DNA of 64,000 bases, from assembly GCA_015056255.1 (NCBI GenBank), contig SVGP01000001.1, forward strand, positions 124,001-188,000, given 5' to 3'. Below, piece after piece: positions 41,796 to 49,436 of the stretch. The position numbers and the translations under genes are program-made. This DNA is from Clostridiales bacterium. Its GTDB lineage: Bacteria; Bacillota; Clostridia; Christensenellales; Aristaeellaceae. Position 1 is the first letter of the stretch. Each line of letters begins with the position of its first letter. The notes beneath the pieces were generated by a model. The model worked only from the letters and a program-made list of their open reading frames with translations. It was not told where the DNA came from and did no database searches.

Positions 41796-42929
41796 ATGCC
41801 GTTGACCAACATTGAAAACAAGTGGATTCTGGAGCATATTCAGGAAGCCGAATCTCTTTTAAAAACGCTTGGTAAAATCCCTGCGCCATCCCATCACGAG
41901 GAAAAACGCGCGCTTTTCATCCGCGATTGGTTTATAAGCGCGGGTGCTGATGACATCTATATTGACGAAGCCAAAAACGTGATTCTGAAAATCGGAAATA
42001 CCGAAGAGGGCCCCGTGTCCGTCGTCATGGCGCACACTGATATCGTGTTTGGCGACACTGACGACCTTCCCATGCGCGAGGAAAACGGCCGCCTCTACGC
42101 GCCCGGTATCGGAGACGACACCGGCAATCTCGTCGCCCTCATGATGGCGGCAAAATACATGCTTTTAGAAAACATCGTCCCCAAAGGCGGCCTTATCATC
42201 GCAGCCAATGCATGTGAAGAGGGGCTTGGCAATTTAAAGGGCGTAAAGCAGATTTTAAAGGACTATGAGGGCCAAATCCAGTCGCTCGTGTCCCTGGACT
42301 GCAATCTTGGCGAAATCGTGAACAATGCGGTCGGTTCCTGTCGCGTAAAAATCACCGTCCACGCCAAGGGCGGCCACTCGTATTCCGATTTTGGAAACGA
42401 AAACGCCATCGTTCAGATGGCACGCCTCATCACGCGTCTCTACGAAAAAACGCCCCCGACCGGCGCAAAAACCACCTACAACGCAGGCGTGATCGAGGGC
42501 GGAAGCACCGTAAACTCCATCGCGGGCGAATGCAGCCTTCTTTATGAATACAGATCCGAAAGCCGCGAATGCATGCAGGAAATGGACGCATACCTGAACG
42601 AAACCATCGATTCTTTCAGAAATCAGGGCATGAACATCGAAACGGAAGTCATCGGCATTCGCCCCTGCAAAGGCGACGTTGACGAAGAAAAGCAAAATAA
42701 GCTTACCAAAAAGGCGCAGGAGCTCATTTATTCAGTCACTCACGCCCCCGCTTCCCTTCACGCTGCCTCGACAGACGCAAACGCCTCCCTCGCCCTCGGC
42801 ATTCCAAGCGTCACCATCGGCGCAGTCGTTGGCGGCGGCGCGCACACAAGGGACGAATGGATAGAGCTTGGATGTCTTAAAAACGCCATGGCTGTGGCAA
42901 TAGGGGCGCTTAAGTGGTGTACGGATTAA
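41796..42929 (+). CDS. M20 family metallopeptidase
   Basis: A 377-residue di-zinc peptidase or amidohydrolase. Metal and catalytic motifs are VVMAHTDIVF (His-x-Asp), GIGDDTGNLVALM (bridging Asp), and ANACEEGLGN (catalytic Glu-Glu). The lid domain begins near KITVHAKGGHSYSD, and GAVVGGGAHTRDEWIE near the end supplies the last His. The overall form is nearest to PepT/PepV-like tripeptidases or carnosinases of the M20 group. A TATAAT at 41757-41762 lacks a good -35; SD is AAAAAGGAG. Confidence 0.93.
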   Translation: MPLTNIENKWILEHIQEAESLLKTLGKIPAPSHHEEKRALFIRDWFISAGADDIYIDEAKNVILKIGNTEEGPVSVVMAHTDIVFGDTDDLPMREENGRLYAPGIGDDTGNLVALMMAAKYMLLENIVPKGGLIIAANACEEGLGNLKGVKQILKDYEGQIQSLVSLDCNLGEIVNNAVGSCRVKITVHAKGGHSYSDFGNENAIVQMARLITRLYEKTPPTGAKTTYNAGVIEGGSTVNSIAGECSLLYEYRSESRECMQEMDAYLNETIDSFRNQGMNIETEVIGIRPCKGDVDEEKQNKLTKKAQELIYSVTHAPASLHAASTDANASLALGIPSVTIGAVVGGGAHTRDEWIELGCLKNAMAVAIGALKWCTD

Positions 42930-42953
42930 TCAAATAGCTTATATCATAAAATA

Positions 42954-43033
42954 GCGCGGGCGATCATTGATCGCCCACGCAATCTAACATCTTCATCCAA
43001 CATTTTCCGGCGGGAGCAAGCTCCCGCCCTACC
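42954..43033 (+). repeat. Paired palindromic repeat, copy G
   Basis: GCGCGGGCG with core GATCATTGATC then GCCCACGC, and a second unit with core CGGCGGGAGCAAGCTCCCGCC then CTACC. The two units have different cores, drawn from types also seen in copies D and C. The rest of 42930-43152 holds only the promoter of the next gene. Confidence 0.8.
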
Positions 43034-43086
43034 TTCGAGCCCACTTCATTTTCCGTAGGACACGGGACTGTGAAAGAACGCACTAC

Positions 43087-43114
43087 TTGCTTTATTGTGC
43101 GGCTGTGGTAGAAT
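43087..43114 (+). promoter_or_regulatory. Promoter of the DUF2185 gene
   Basis: TTGCTT (43087-43092), 16-base spacer, TAGAAT (43109-43114). Confidence 0.55.
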
Positions 43115-43152
43115 ATATGCAGCAAACACGAATTTGATGGAGGAAATTATAT

Positions 43153-43548
43153 ATGGGATTGTTTGAGATATTCAAAAAGAACGATGAGTTTCTAAAAGTA
43201 GAAATTCAAAAGTTAATTGAATGGGATGAACCTAATGGAGAAGGATGCTTTGCATCAGATAAAATAACAAAAGCCGGCTTTAAAGTTGGATATATGTATA
43301 GGGAAGAACCTGATGAAGGCAAGCCCGATAGTGGTTGGCGATTTTTGGCAGGCGACGAAGATGATGCGTATATCAACGACCCAAACAATTTGCATCTGTT
43401 TTCCATTAACACAATCTGCAATTACGACAAAGACATTATCCCATATCTAAAATCCGAAGTTGGAAGCGCTTATATTAGAACGGGCAGCAATAAATTTGAA
43501 TTCGATGACGGAACTAAAGAAATATACGTTGAGAAGCAAAACAGATAA
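43153..43548 (+). CDS. DUF2185 (Imm33-like) protein
   Basis: A 131-residue acidic protein. The DUF2185 pattern is clear: CFASDKITKAGFKVGYMYREEPD, DSGWRFLAGDEDDAYI, INTICNYDKDIIPYLKSEVGSAYIR (in shorter pieces). Members have been proposed as immunity proteins of polymorphic toxin systems. No toxin gene adjoins it. It is far more AT-rich than its neighbours and uses A/T-ending codons (AAA, GAT, ATA), a sign of recent transfer. SD is TGGAGGAAAT. Stand-alone gene with own promoter and terminator. Confidence 0.82.
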   Translation: MGLFEIFKKNDEFLKVEIQKLIEWDEPNGEGCFASDKITKAGFKVGYMYREEPDEGKPDSGWRFLAGDEDDAYINDPNNLHLFSINTICNYDKDIIPYLKSEVGSAYIRTGSNKFEFDDGTKEIYVEKQNR

Positions 43549-43587
43549 ATTTCCCTTTGTCATGCGTCCCCAAGTACTCTCCCACAT

Positions 43588-43626
43588 AAACGAGCATCCG
43601 TCATATTAAACGGATGCTCGTTTGTT
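43588..43626 (+). terminator. Terminator between DUF2185 gene and copA
   Basis: ACGAGCATCCGT / ACGGATGCTCGT perfect stem with T-rich flank; it can serve both converging genes. Confidence 0.88.
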
Positions 43627-43660
43627 TCCCAGTGGAAAATTAATGCTTAAAAATTTTCCT

Positions 43661-43864
43661 TTATTCAATCCCCGTAACTTCATATCCCGCGTCGATTACG
43701 GCCTGCTTAAGCGCATCCACCGTAACAGCGCCCGCATTCTCAATTCTCGCTTCGCCCTTTTCAAGGTCAACCTCAGCGGTTACGCCCTCAAAGGCGTTCA
43801 ATACCTTGGTAACTCTTGCGTGGCAGTGCATGCACATCATGCCCTCAATTTTCATGGTGATCAT
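43661..43864 (-). other. Possible internal translation start giving free CopZ-like chaperone
   Basis: Within copA, in the same frame, AGGAGG stands eight bases before an ATG at 43864. Translation from there would give a 67-residue HMA protein (MITMKIEGMMCMHCHARV...), which is the size and motif order of stand-alone CopZ copper chaperones. The upstream spacer is a low-complexity linker (EVQEEKT) compatible with a former gene boundary. This is inferred from sequence only. Confidence 0.5.
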
Positions 43865-46207
43865 GGTTTTTTCCTCCTGAACTTCTGTAGTATGAATCGC
43901 TTCCTGTTCAGCCTGCACGTCGCACGCGACGGGACAGGCGCTTTCGATTCGGATGGGTTCAAATTTTTTCAGCCTCAACGCGTTGGTAACCACAAACAGA
44001 CTCGATAAACTCATCGCGCCCGCCGCAATCATGGGGCTTAAGGTCAGCCCGAAAACGGGATACAGCACGCCCGCCGCGACGGGAATGCCGAGCACATTGT
44101 AGAAAAACGCCCAGAAAAGATTCTGCTTAATGGCCTTCATAACAGCCTTGCTTAAGCGAATCGCGTTGGCTACATCCACAGGATCGCTCTTCATCAAAAT
44201 CAAATCCGCGCTCTCAATCGCAACGTCCGTACCCGCGCCGATGGCAATGCCGACATCCGCAGTCTTGAGCGCCGGCGCGTCGTTTACGCCGTCGCCGACC
44301 ATTGCGACATATCGGCCCTCCGCCTTGATTTTGGAAATCTCCTGCGCCTTTTCGCCCGGCAGCACGCCCGAAAGCGCCTTTTGAACGCCGATTTTATCTG
44401 CAACCGCCTTTGCGGTCTTTTCGTTGTCGCCCGTCAGCATCACGACTTCAACGCCGATTTCGCGAAGCGCCTTTACCGCATCCTTCGACGTAGGCTTCAC
44501 TTCATCCGAAACCCCAATTACGCCGATAACGCCCATTTCATTTGCAAACACCAGCGGCGTCTGTCCGCTTTCTGCCATGGACGCTGCTTTTCTTTCCGCA
44601 TCCGGGGAAAGCTTTCCAAGCTCCTTCATCCACGTGACGCTGCCGCCAAAAATTGTCTCTCCGTCAACCACAGCCTTAACGCCTCGTCCCGGGATCGCCT
44701 CGAAATTCTGCACGGTCAGTGCGCTTATATTGTTCGCCCCTGCATATTCAACCACCGCTTTTCCAAGCGGATGCTCGCTCGCATATTCAACAGAAGCGGC
44801 AAGGGAAATGAGCTTATTTTCATCCATTCCATACGCAACTGCTTCCGAAACCACGGGCTTTCCAAGCGTGAGCGTTCCGGTTTTGTCCATCACGACGCAG
44901 TTTACCTTGTGCGCGCTTTCCAGAGCCTCTCCGGATTTGATTAATATACCGCTTTGCGCGCCCTTTCCCATGCCGACCATGATGGCAACCGGCGTCGCAA
45001 GCCCAAGCGCACACGGGCACGAAATGACAAGCACCGAAATCGCCCGCGACAACGCAAATTCAAACGTCTGATCATAGACCATCCATAAAACAAACGTGAC
45101 AAGCGCAATCGCCATCACAATCGGCACAAACACGCCGGCGATTTTGTCCGCAAGACGTGCAATCGGCGCTTTGGCCGCGCTTGCGTCCTCGACCATGCGG
45201 ATGATCTTCGAAAACGCGGTTTCTTCGCCCGCGTGCGTCACCTTCATTTTGAAAAAGCGGTTAAGGTTCATGGTCGCGCCCGTCACCCGGTCGCCCACGG
45301 TCTTGTCCACCGGCATGCTCTCGCCGGTGATTGCACTTTCGTCGATACTCGCATCGCCCTCGACAATCGCACCGTCCGCAGGAACACGCGTTCCCGGCTT
45401 TACATGAAGGATGTCGCCAACCTGAATTTCGCTTGCCGGAATTTCGACCGTTTCGCCGTTTTTCTCGCAAATCGCCGTCTCCGGCTGAAGGTCCATGAGC
45501 TTTTCAAGCGCTTCGCCGGTTTTCCCCTTGCTTCTGGCCTCCATATATTTTCCGAGGTTAATGAGAGCAAGAATCATCACCGCCGACTCAAAATACAGAT
45601 CATGCGCATATTCGTGAACGATCTCCATCTGATTTACGGCAAGCCCATAGTTAATTCGAAACATTGCAAACACGCCGTAAATGAGGCTGGCCATGCTGCC
45701 AACAGCAATCAGCGAATCCATATTGGGCGAAAGTTTCAAAATCGCCTTAAACCCGCGCTCGTAATACGAGCGGTTCAGATACGCAACCGGAAGACACAGT
45801 ACCAATTGAATCAAGGCGAAGTTTGCGCTCATCTCCATTCCGGACAAAAACGCAGGAAGCGGCAAACCCATCATGCTTCCCATTGAAACATACATAAGAG
45901 GCGCCAGGAAGATAAACGACAGAATCGTTCTGATTTTCATCGCTTTAATCTCTTTCGCGCGCGCATCATTTGCCGTTTCCTTTATGCGTTTTTCTTCCCC
46001 GCCTTTTTCCTGCGCGCCGTAGCCCGCGTCAACCACAGCGGCTATTATCTTCTCCGCCGTAACGCTTTCGTTCATTTCGACCTTCATTTTTCCGGCTAAA
46101 AGATTGACCTCGCACATCGAAACGCCGTCAATCGCTTTAACCACCTTTTCCACCCGCGCGGAACACGCCGCGCACGTCATACCGGTTACAATAAAATCCT
46201 TCTTCAT
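43661..46207 (-). CDS. copA: Copper-exporting P1B-type ATPase with HMA domains at both ends
   Basis: An 848-residue Cu+ pump. N-terminal HMA domain with CAAC (Cys12-Cys15) in VTGMTCAACSARVEK; about eight membrane spans; TGES phosphatase loop; the Cu-binding CPC at 397-399 (SCPCALGLATPV); phosphorylation Asp441 in DKTGTLT; HP motif in ASEHPLGKAVVEY; MVGDGVNDAPAL hinge. After the last span comes a linker (about 755-780) and a second HMA domain with MCMHC (Cys792-Cys795). A C-terminal HMA is unusual. An AGGAGG eight bases before an in-frame ATG at 43864 lies at the border of this domain. The gene overlaps csoR by four bases. Confidence 0.96.
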   Translation of the reverse strand: MKKDFIVTGMTCAACSARVEKVVKAIDGVSMCEVNLLAGKMKVEMNESVTAEKIIAAVVDAGYGAQEKGGEEKRIKETANDARAKEIKAMKIRTILSFIFLAPLMYVSMGSMMGLPLPAFLSGMEMSANFALIQLVLCLPVAYLNRSYYERGFKAILKLSPNMDSLIAVGSMASLIYGVFAMFRINYGLAVNQMEIVHEYAHDLYFESAVMILALINLGKYMEARSKGKTGEALEKLMDLQPETAICEKNGETVEIPASEIQVGDILHVKPGTRVPADGAIVEGDASIDESAITGESMPVDKTVGDRVTGATMNLNRFFKMKVTHAGEETAFSKIIRMVEDASAAKAPIARLADKIAGVFVPIVMAIALVTFVLWMVYDQTFEFALSRAISVLVISCPCALGLATPVAIMVGMGKGAQSGILIKSGEALESAHKVNCVVMDKTGTLTLGKPVVSEAVAYGMDENKLISLAASVEYASEHPLGKAVVEYAGANNISALTVQNFEAIPGRGVKAVVDGETIFGGSVTWMKELGKLSPDAERKAASMAESGQTPLVFANEMGVIGVIGVSDEVKPTSKDAVKALREIGVEVVMLTGDNEKTAKAVADKIGVQKALSGVLPGEKAQEISKIKAEGRYVAMVGDGVNDAPALKTADVGIAIGAGTDVAIESADLILMKSDPVDVANAIRLSKAVMKAIKQNLFWAFFYNVLGIPVAAGVLYPVFGLTLSPMIAAGAMSLSSLFVVTNALRLKKFEPIRIESACPVACDVQAEQEAIHTTEVQEEKTMITMKIEGMMCMHCHARVTKVLNAFEGVTAEVDLEKGEARIENAGAVTVDALKQAVIDAGYEVTGIE

Positions 46208-46467
46208 TTTGCTAACCTCGTCAGCACCTGAACCATCTCTTCGATCTTCAGATCCTTTTCTTCTTCGGTCGCCGCGTTCTTTACGCAGCTTTTCATATGC
46301 GCGGAAAGCACATCCATGTTTGCCTTTCGAATCAGCGCTTCCGTCGCCAGCAGCTGATTGGAAATCTCAACGCAATAGCGGTCTTCCTCGATCATCTTAA
46401 GCGCCGCCTCAATCTGTCCACGCGCCGTCCTTAAAAGCAGGGAAACCGCCTGCCTGTCCGCTTTCAT
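46204..46467 (-). CDS. csoR: Copper-sensing repressor CsoR
   Basis: An 87-residue all-helical repressor. The Cu+ ligands of CsoR are present in the right register: Cys32 in DRYCVEISNQ, His57 and Cys61 in SAHMKSCV. It lacks any classical HTH, as the family does. Start set at the Met at 46467 with GGAGG ten bases before; the long N-terminal extension of the open frame reads through the leader. It is first in csoR-copA, under a promoter overlapped downstream by a GC-rich palindrome that fits CsoR operators. Confidence 0.95.
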   Translation of the reverse strand: MKADRQAVSLLLRTARGQIEAALKMIEEDRYCVEISNQLLATEALIRKANMDVLSAHMKSCVKNAATEEEKDLKIEEMVQVLTRLAK

Positions 46468-46583
46468 CTCTATTATACCTCCGTATCTCCATTTTCTCTG
46501 TGATCTTGTTACGATCATATACACAAAATCCAAGTAAGGATGTCTCCGCATTACAGCGTCAAAAAGGCCGTTCACCTGATTAA

Positions 46584-46672
46584 CTTCTCTGAAAACCTCT
46601 TTCAAAATCTTCCTTCAAAAATCTTCTTCCAATAATCTTCTTCCAAAAATCTTCTTTCAAAATCCTCTTTTT
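46584..46672 (+). repeat. Imperfect 14-base tandem repeat in csoR leader
   Basis: On the minus strand about six units close to GATTTTTGGAAGAA follow one another, lying between operator and csoR. They give an untranslated leader of more than 250 bases. Confidence 0.7.
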
Positions 46673-46721
46673 TCAATCGGCAAATCAACGCTCTCATAAT
46701 CAATCCGATCGGGCGCTCATT

Positions 46722-46750
46722 CCTACCCCTCCCCCCAGGGGAGGGGTAGG
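46722..46750 (-). promoter_or_regulatory. CsoR operator
   Basis: Perfect palindrome of two 13-base arms, CCTACCCCTCCCC and GGGGAGGGGTAGG, with a three-base centre. It matches the TACCCC...GGGGTA form of CsoR sites and begins just downstream of the -10 box of the csoR-copA promoter, where bound repressor would block transcription. Confidence 0.85.
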
Positions 46751-46753
46751 AAT

Positions 46754-46782
46754 AGTATAGCACATCCGGGTAATTCATGCAA
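46754..46782 (-). promoter_or_regulatory. Promoter of csoR-copA
   Basis: On the minus strand TTGCAT (46782-46777), 17-base spacer, TATACT (46759-46754). Confidence 0.82.
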
Positions 46783-46810
46783 GCTTCATTGTTGATCAAT
46801 GTGCGTCACG

Positions 46811-46903
46811 TCATTCTTTGGGATTTCCACTGCGTCGTTCTTGGGATTTCCACTGCGCTATTTTTGGGGTTTCTACTACATTATTCAGCAGGTTACTACC
46901 ACA
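46811..46903 (+). repeat. 23-base tandem repeat
   Basis: Three clear units and a decayed fourth of about 23 bases, each like TCGTTCTTGGGATTTCCACTGC. They lie in the AT-rich, gene-free stretch 46783-47004 between the divergent csoR and the next plus-strand gene. I see nothing else in that stretch. Confidence 0.75.
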
Positions 46904-47004
46904 ATGTTCGTCAGGACACAGCCGCATTATTTGAGTCGCAACCTTACTATCTATCAAATCGCAGTTGCAAATTCTCCCGAGTTTTTCCTCCATCAAAAGT
47001 ATTA

Positions 47005-47033
47005 TTGCACTTGATTCTATATGGTGGTATAAT
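47005..47033 (+). promoter_or_regulatory. Sigma-A promoter
   Basis: TTGCAC (47005-47010), 17-base spacer, TATAAT (47028-47033), about 30 bases before the gene at 47064. Confidence 0.8.
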
Positions 47034-47063
47034 AACTACAATCCGTATCGAGGAGGAATATCC

Positions 47064-47441
47064 ATGTTTTACATTATAATCCTGCTGATTGCATTCCTCG
47101 CCCTGTACCTTCTCTACGAATCCGGCTTCATCGCCCTTCAGAATAAACGCGCTATGCTGTTTACCGCTTCCATAAACGGCATGAAAGCAAAATTCGGCGG
47201 CTGTACGGGAAAAATCACGCGCGTTGTGCGGTTTAAGGAACAAAAGGAGTACATCATCCACTTTGAAAGAACGGTTGAAAAGGGCTCTGTCCGCTTCTGC
47301 CTTTATGACGGCGAAAACAACGCCCTTATCGAATCCGGCGAAAAAGAAACATATGCTCTCTCCCTCATTCCCGGAAAGCGGTATAAAATATGCATTCAGC
47401 TGGACAAGGCTACCGGCAGCTATCATATTGATATCGCTTGA
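47064..47441 (+). CDS. Small membrane-anchored protein, unknown function
   Basis: A 125-residue protein with one N-terminal membrane span (MFYIIILLIAFLALYLLY) and a soluble beta-rich domain containing NKRAMLFTASINGMKAKFGGC, a HFERTVEKGSVRFCLYDGE strand pair and ALSLIPGKRYKICIQLDKA. The alternating strands suggest a small beta-sandwich outside the membrane. I recognise no family. ATG 47064 is preceded by GAGGAGGAA; a longer open frame through the promoter is rejected. It converges with pnuC; only 21 bases separate them. Confidence 0.75.
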   Translation: MFYIIILLIAFLALYLLYESGFIALQNKRAMLFTASINGMKAKFGGCTGKITRVVRFKEQKEYIIHFERTVEKGSVRFCLYDGENNALIESGEKETYALSLIPGKRYKICIQLDKATGSYHIDIA

Positions 47442-47462
47442 CGGTACAAATAATACTGTTCA

Positions 47463-48152
47463 TCACAGATTTGCAGCCTGCCTTTGCTTCATGTTTCTCC
47501 AGCTGACAAATCCATACACGTCATTTATGAAGAAAGCAAAAAAGCACACAATCACCGATAAATACCGCATGTCATCAGCCGCTGCAATCGTCCAAAGCAC
47601 GATCAAAACAATATCGTTGGCCGCATATGCCAATGCAAAATACGGATTTCTCCGGAAGGTCAGATATGCCGCCAAAAAGCTTGTGGCAATGGAAATGGTG
47701 CTTGGAATCATGCTGGCAGTTTTAAAGTGTTCAAGTACAAAATAAAAAACAACCGTTACCACACCCGCTGTCAGTCCCATAAACAATACTTCTTTTTTGC
47801 CGATTGTTTCAACCCTGACTTCCGATTTCCTTCCATTATAGGGATTTTTCAGCCACGTCACCAGCGCGAAAACCGCCATGGGCATCGTCATTCCAAGATA
47901 GGTAATCATTTCACCATAATAACTGAATGAATACGAAATCAAACTGTACAGGAAGCTGAAAATCACCATCAGAAGCTGTCCAACCGGATTGCCTTTCGCA
48001 TTGAAAAGAAGCGACGTAACGCCCAGCAACGAGGCAAAAAGGGTCAGATAATTGCTCCTGTCAAAAATGCAGAATGCCCCGGCAATCAAAAGCACCGAAA
48101 ACAACCACAACCCCTTTTCAAATCTTGAAAAATAACCTTTTAACCGTTTCAT
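47463..48152 (-). CDS. pnuC: PnuC-like vitamin/nucleoside transporter
   Basis: A 229-residue membrane protein with about seven spans. PnuC-family features are NYLTLFASLLGVTSLLFNAKGNPVGQ, the WLKNPYNGRKSEV loop, IPSTISIATSFLAAYL, and NDIVLIVLW with the substrate-site Trp and Asn. PnuC relatives import nicotinamide riboside (PnuC), thiamine (PnuT) or riboflavin (PnuX) by facilitated diffusion; sequence alone does not decide. The likely start is the Met at 48152 after GGATGGGG. A leader with a strong terminator hairpin precedes it, so expression is probably attenuated by a ligand. Confidence 0.88.
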   Translation of the reverse strand: MKRLKGYFSRFEKGLWLFSVLLIAGAFCIFDRSNYLTLFASLLGVTSLLFNAKGNPVGQLLMVIFSFLYSLISYSFSYYGEMITYLGMTMPMAVFALVTWLKNPYNGRKSEVRVETIGKKEVLFMGLTAGVVTVVFYFVLEHFKTASMIPSTISIATSFLAAYLTFRRNPYFALAYAANDIVLIVLWTIAAADDMRYLSVIVCFFAFFINDVYGFVSWRNMKQRQAANL

Positions 48153-48170
48153 ATTCCCCATCCTTTTCTT

Positions 48171-48232
48171 AAAAAATAAAGCATTCGCATGCACATCTTC
48201 TAAGACCTAACGATGTGCAAAACGAATGCTTA
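48171..48232 (-). terminator. Attenuator hairpin in the pnuC leader
   Basis: On the minus strand AGCATTCG...GCACATC pairs with GATGTGC...CGAATGCT, followed by TTTATTTTTT, only some 20 bases before the pnuC start. A competing helix GGAATG / GCATTC just upstream (about 48226-48243) would break it. This is the layout of a transcription attenuator. Confidence 0.7.
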
Positions 48233-48279
48233 AAAACATTCCACTACTCGGTAGCAGTTTCATTTATTCAGTTGATGAG

Positions 48280-48308
48280 ATTATATCATAAGCAATTGCC
48301 AAAATCAA
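48280..48308 (-). promoter_or_regulatory. Promoter of pnuC
   Basis: On the minus strand TTGATT (48308-48303), 17-base spacer, TATAAT (48285-48280). Transcription would start near 48273 and run through the hairpin at 48171-48232. Confidence 0.75.
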
Positions 48309-48399
48309 TGCTGCACGGGCATTTGACAAAACTTCGCAAGATAAGAAATGAAATTTTCTTCCGTTTTCCCTACAATACACACAGACGGGAGGGAAAAGC

Positions 48400-49293
48400 A
48401 TGGATTGGATCGCACAGATACAAAAGGCGATTGCCTATATGGAAGATAATTTGCTTAATGAAATCAACTACGAAGACGTAGCGAAACATGTGCATACGTC
48501 GAGCTACGAGTTTCACAGGGCGTTTGGCTTCCTGACGGGCATGACCCCGAATGCGTATATCCGAAACCGCAGGCTGTCTCTGGCAGGCGGAGAGATCCTT
48601 GGAACCGATGGAAAAATCACCGATATTGCGCTCAAATACGGATATGACACGCCGGAAAGCTTCACAAAGGCGTTCACGCGGTTTCACGGCGTCGCGCCGA
48701 AGACCGCGCGCGAAACAGGCGCAAAACTCGTGCTGTTCAATCCCCTCCTGATCAAATTAACGGTGGAAGGCGGAAAAAGCATGGATTACAGAATTGTTCA
48801 GACAAAGGAAAAGAGATTTCTTGCGCTCATCAGGGAGTTCAGAAACGAAATCATAAACGACGATGAAAACCACGACATTCCCGATTTCTGGGGCGAATGC
48901 AATAAAAAGCAGTTGCTCGGCCCGGTTTACTGTCTGAACCCCGAAGGAAAACGCGACCTGTACGGATTATGCACGCCGACAGTGGATGGCAAAGATACGT
49001 TTGAATACGGAATCGGCGTTTTGATCGACGAAGAGACCAAAGCGTTCGACGTTTCCGAAATGGAAAACAGAGGCTTTCGCATCTGGGACGTAAAGCCGGG
49101 CACATACGTCGTTTTCGACTGCTTAGGCGTTAACGGCGACTGCATAAGAGAAATATGGTCAAGATTCTACAAGGAATTTCTGCCGCAAATGGGATACGCC
49201 TCCGCAGAAGAAACCGATTACGAAGTCTATTTTGAAAACGAAAAGCCCGGCGTTTTCTGCGAGCTCTGGATTCCGATTGAAAAAAAGGCGTAA
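48400..49293 (+). CDS. AraC-family regulator with GyrI-like effector domain
   Basis: A 297-residue regulator. The two-helix-turn-helix AraC domain is N-terminal (residues about 6-105): INYEDVAKHVHTSSYEFHRAF and ITDIALKYGYDTPESFTKAFTRFHG, with TP and AP motifs. Residues about 130-297 form the effector-binding GyrI-like domain (RIVQTKEKRFLALIREF, FDCLGVNGDCIREIWSRF, YFENEKPGVFCELWIPI). This layout is that of Rob/BmrR-type sensors of drugs and metabolites. SD GGGAGGG. It stands alone, divergent from pnuC. Confidence 0.93.
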   Translation: MDWIAQIQKAIAYMEDNLLNEINYEDVAKHVHTSSYEFHRAFGFLTGMTPNAYIRNRRLSLAGGEILGTDGKITDIALKYGYDTPESFTKAFTRFHGVAPKTARETGAKLVLFNPLLIKLTVEGGKSMDYRIVQTKEKRFLALIREFRNEIINDDENHDIPDFWGECNKKQLLGPVYCLNPEGKRDLYGLCTPTVDGKDTFEYGIGVLIDEETKAFDVSEMENRGFRIWDVKPGTYVVFDCLGVNGDCIREIWSRFYKEFLPQMGYASAEETDYEVYFENEKPGVFCELWIPIEKKA

Positions 49294-49395
49294 AGAAACT
49301 GACTGCCGCTGACAAAACCGCAGGGACATTCGTCGCGGGTAATTACTTAAAGTCAGAGCAGTAGAAAAAGAAGACATACTGGTAGGGCGCACCAT

Positions 49396-49436
49396 AAAAG
49401 AAACGGCTGCAAAAACTCTGCAGCCGTTTCTTTTCC
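49396..49436. terminator. Bidirectional terminator
   Basis: GAAACGGCTGCA / TGCAGCCGTTTC perfect 12-base stem flanked by A and T runs, between the convergent AraC and lctD genes. Confidence 0.92.

Noticed and set aside
46602..46799. 65-codon minus-strand frame upstream of csoR
   Set aside because: It would start upstream of the csoR promoter and run through the operator and tandem repeat; composition follows the repeat, not a protein family. Kept only as a remark on the leader.
48152..48308. TPP, FMN or preQ1-I riboswitch before pnuC
   Set aside because: None of the conserved blocks I know for these classes (for example the CUGAGA of TPP) is present.
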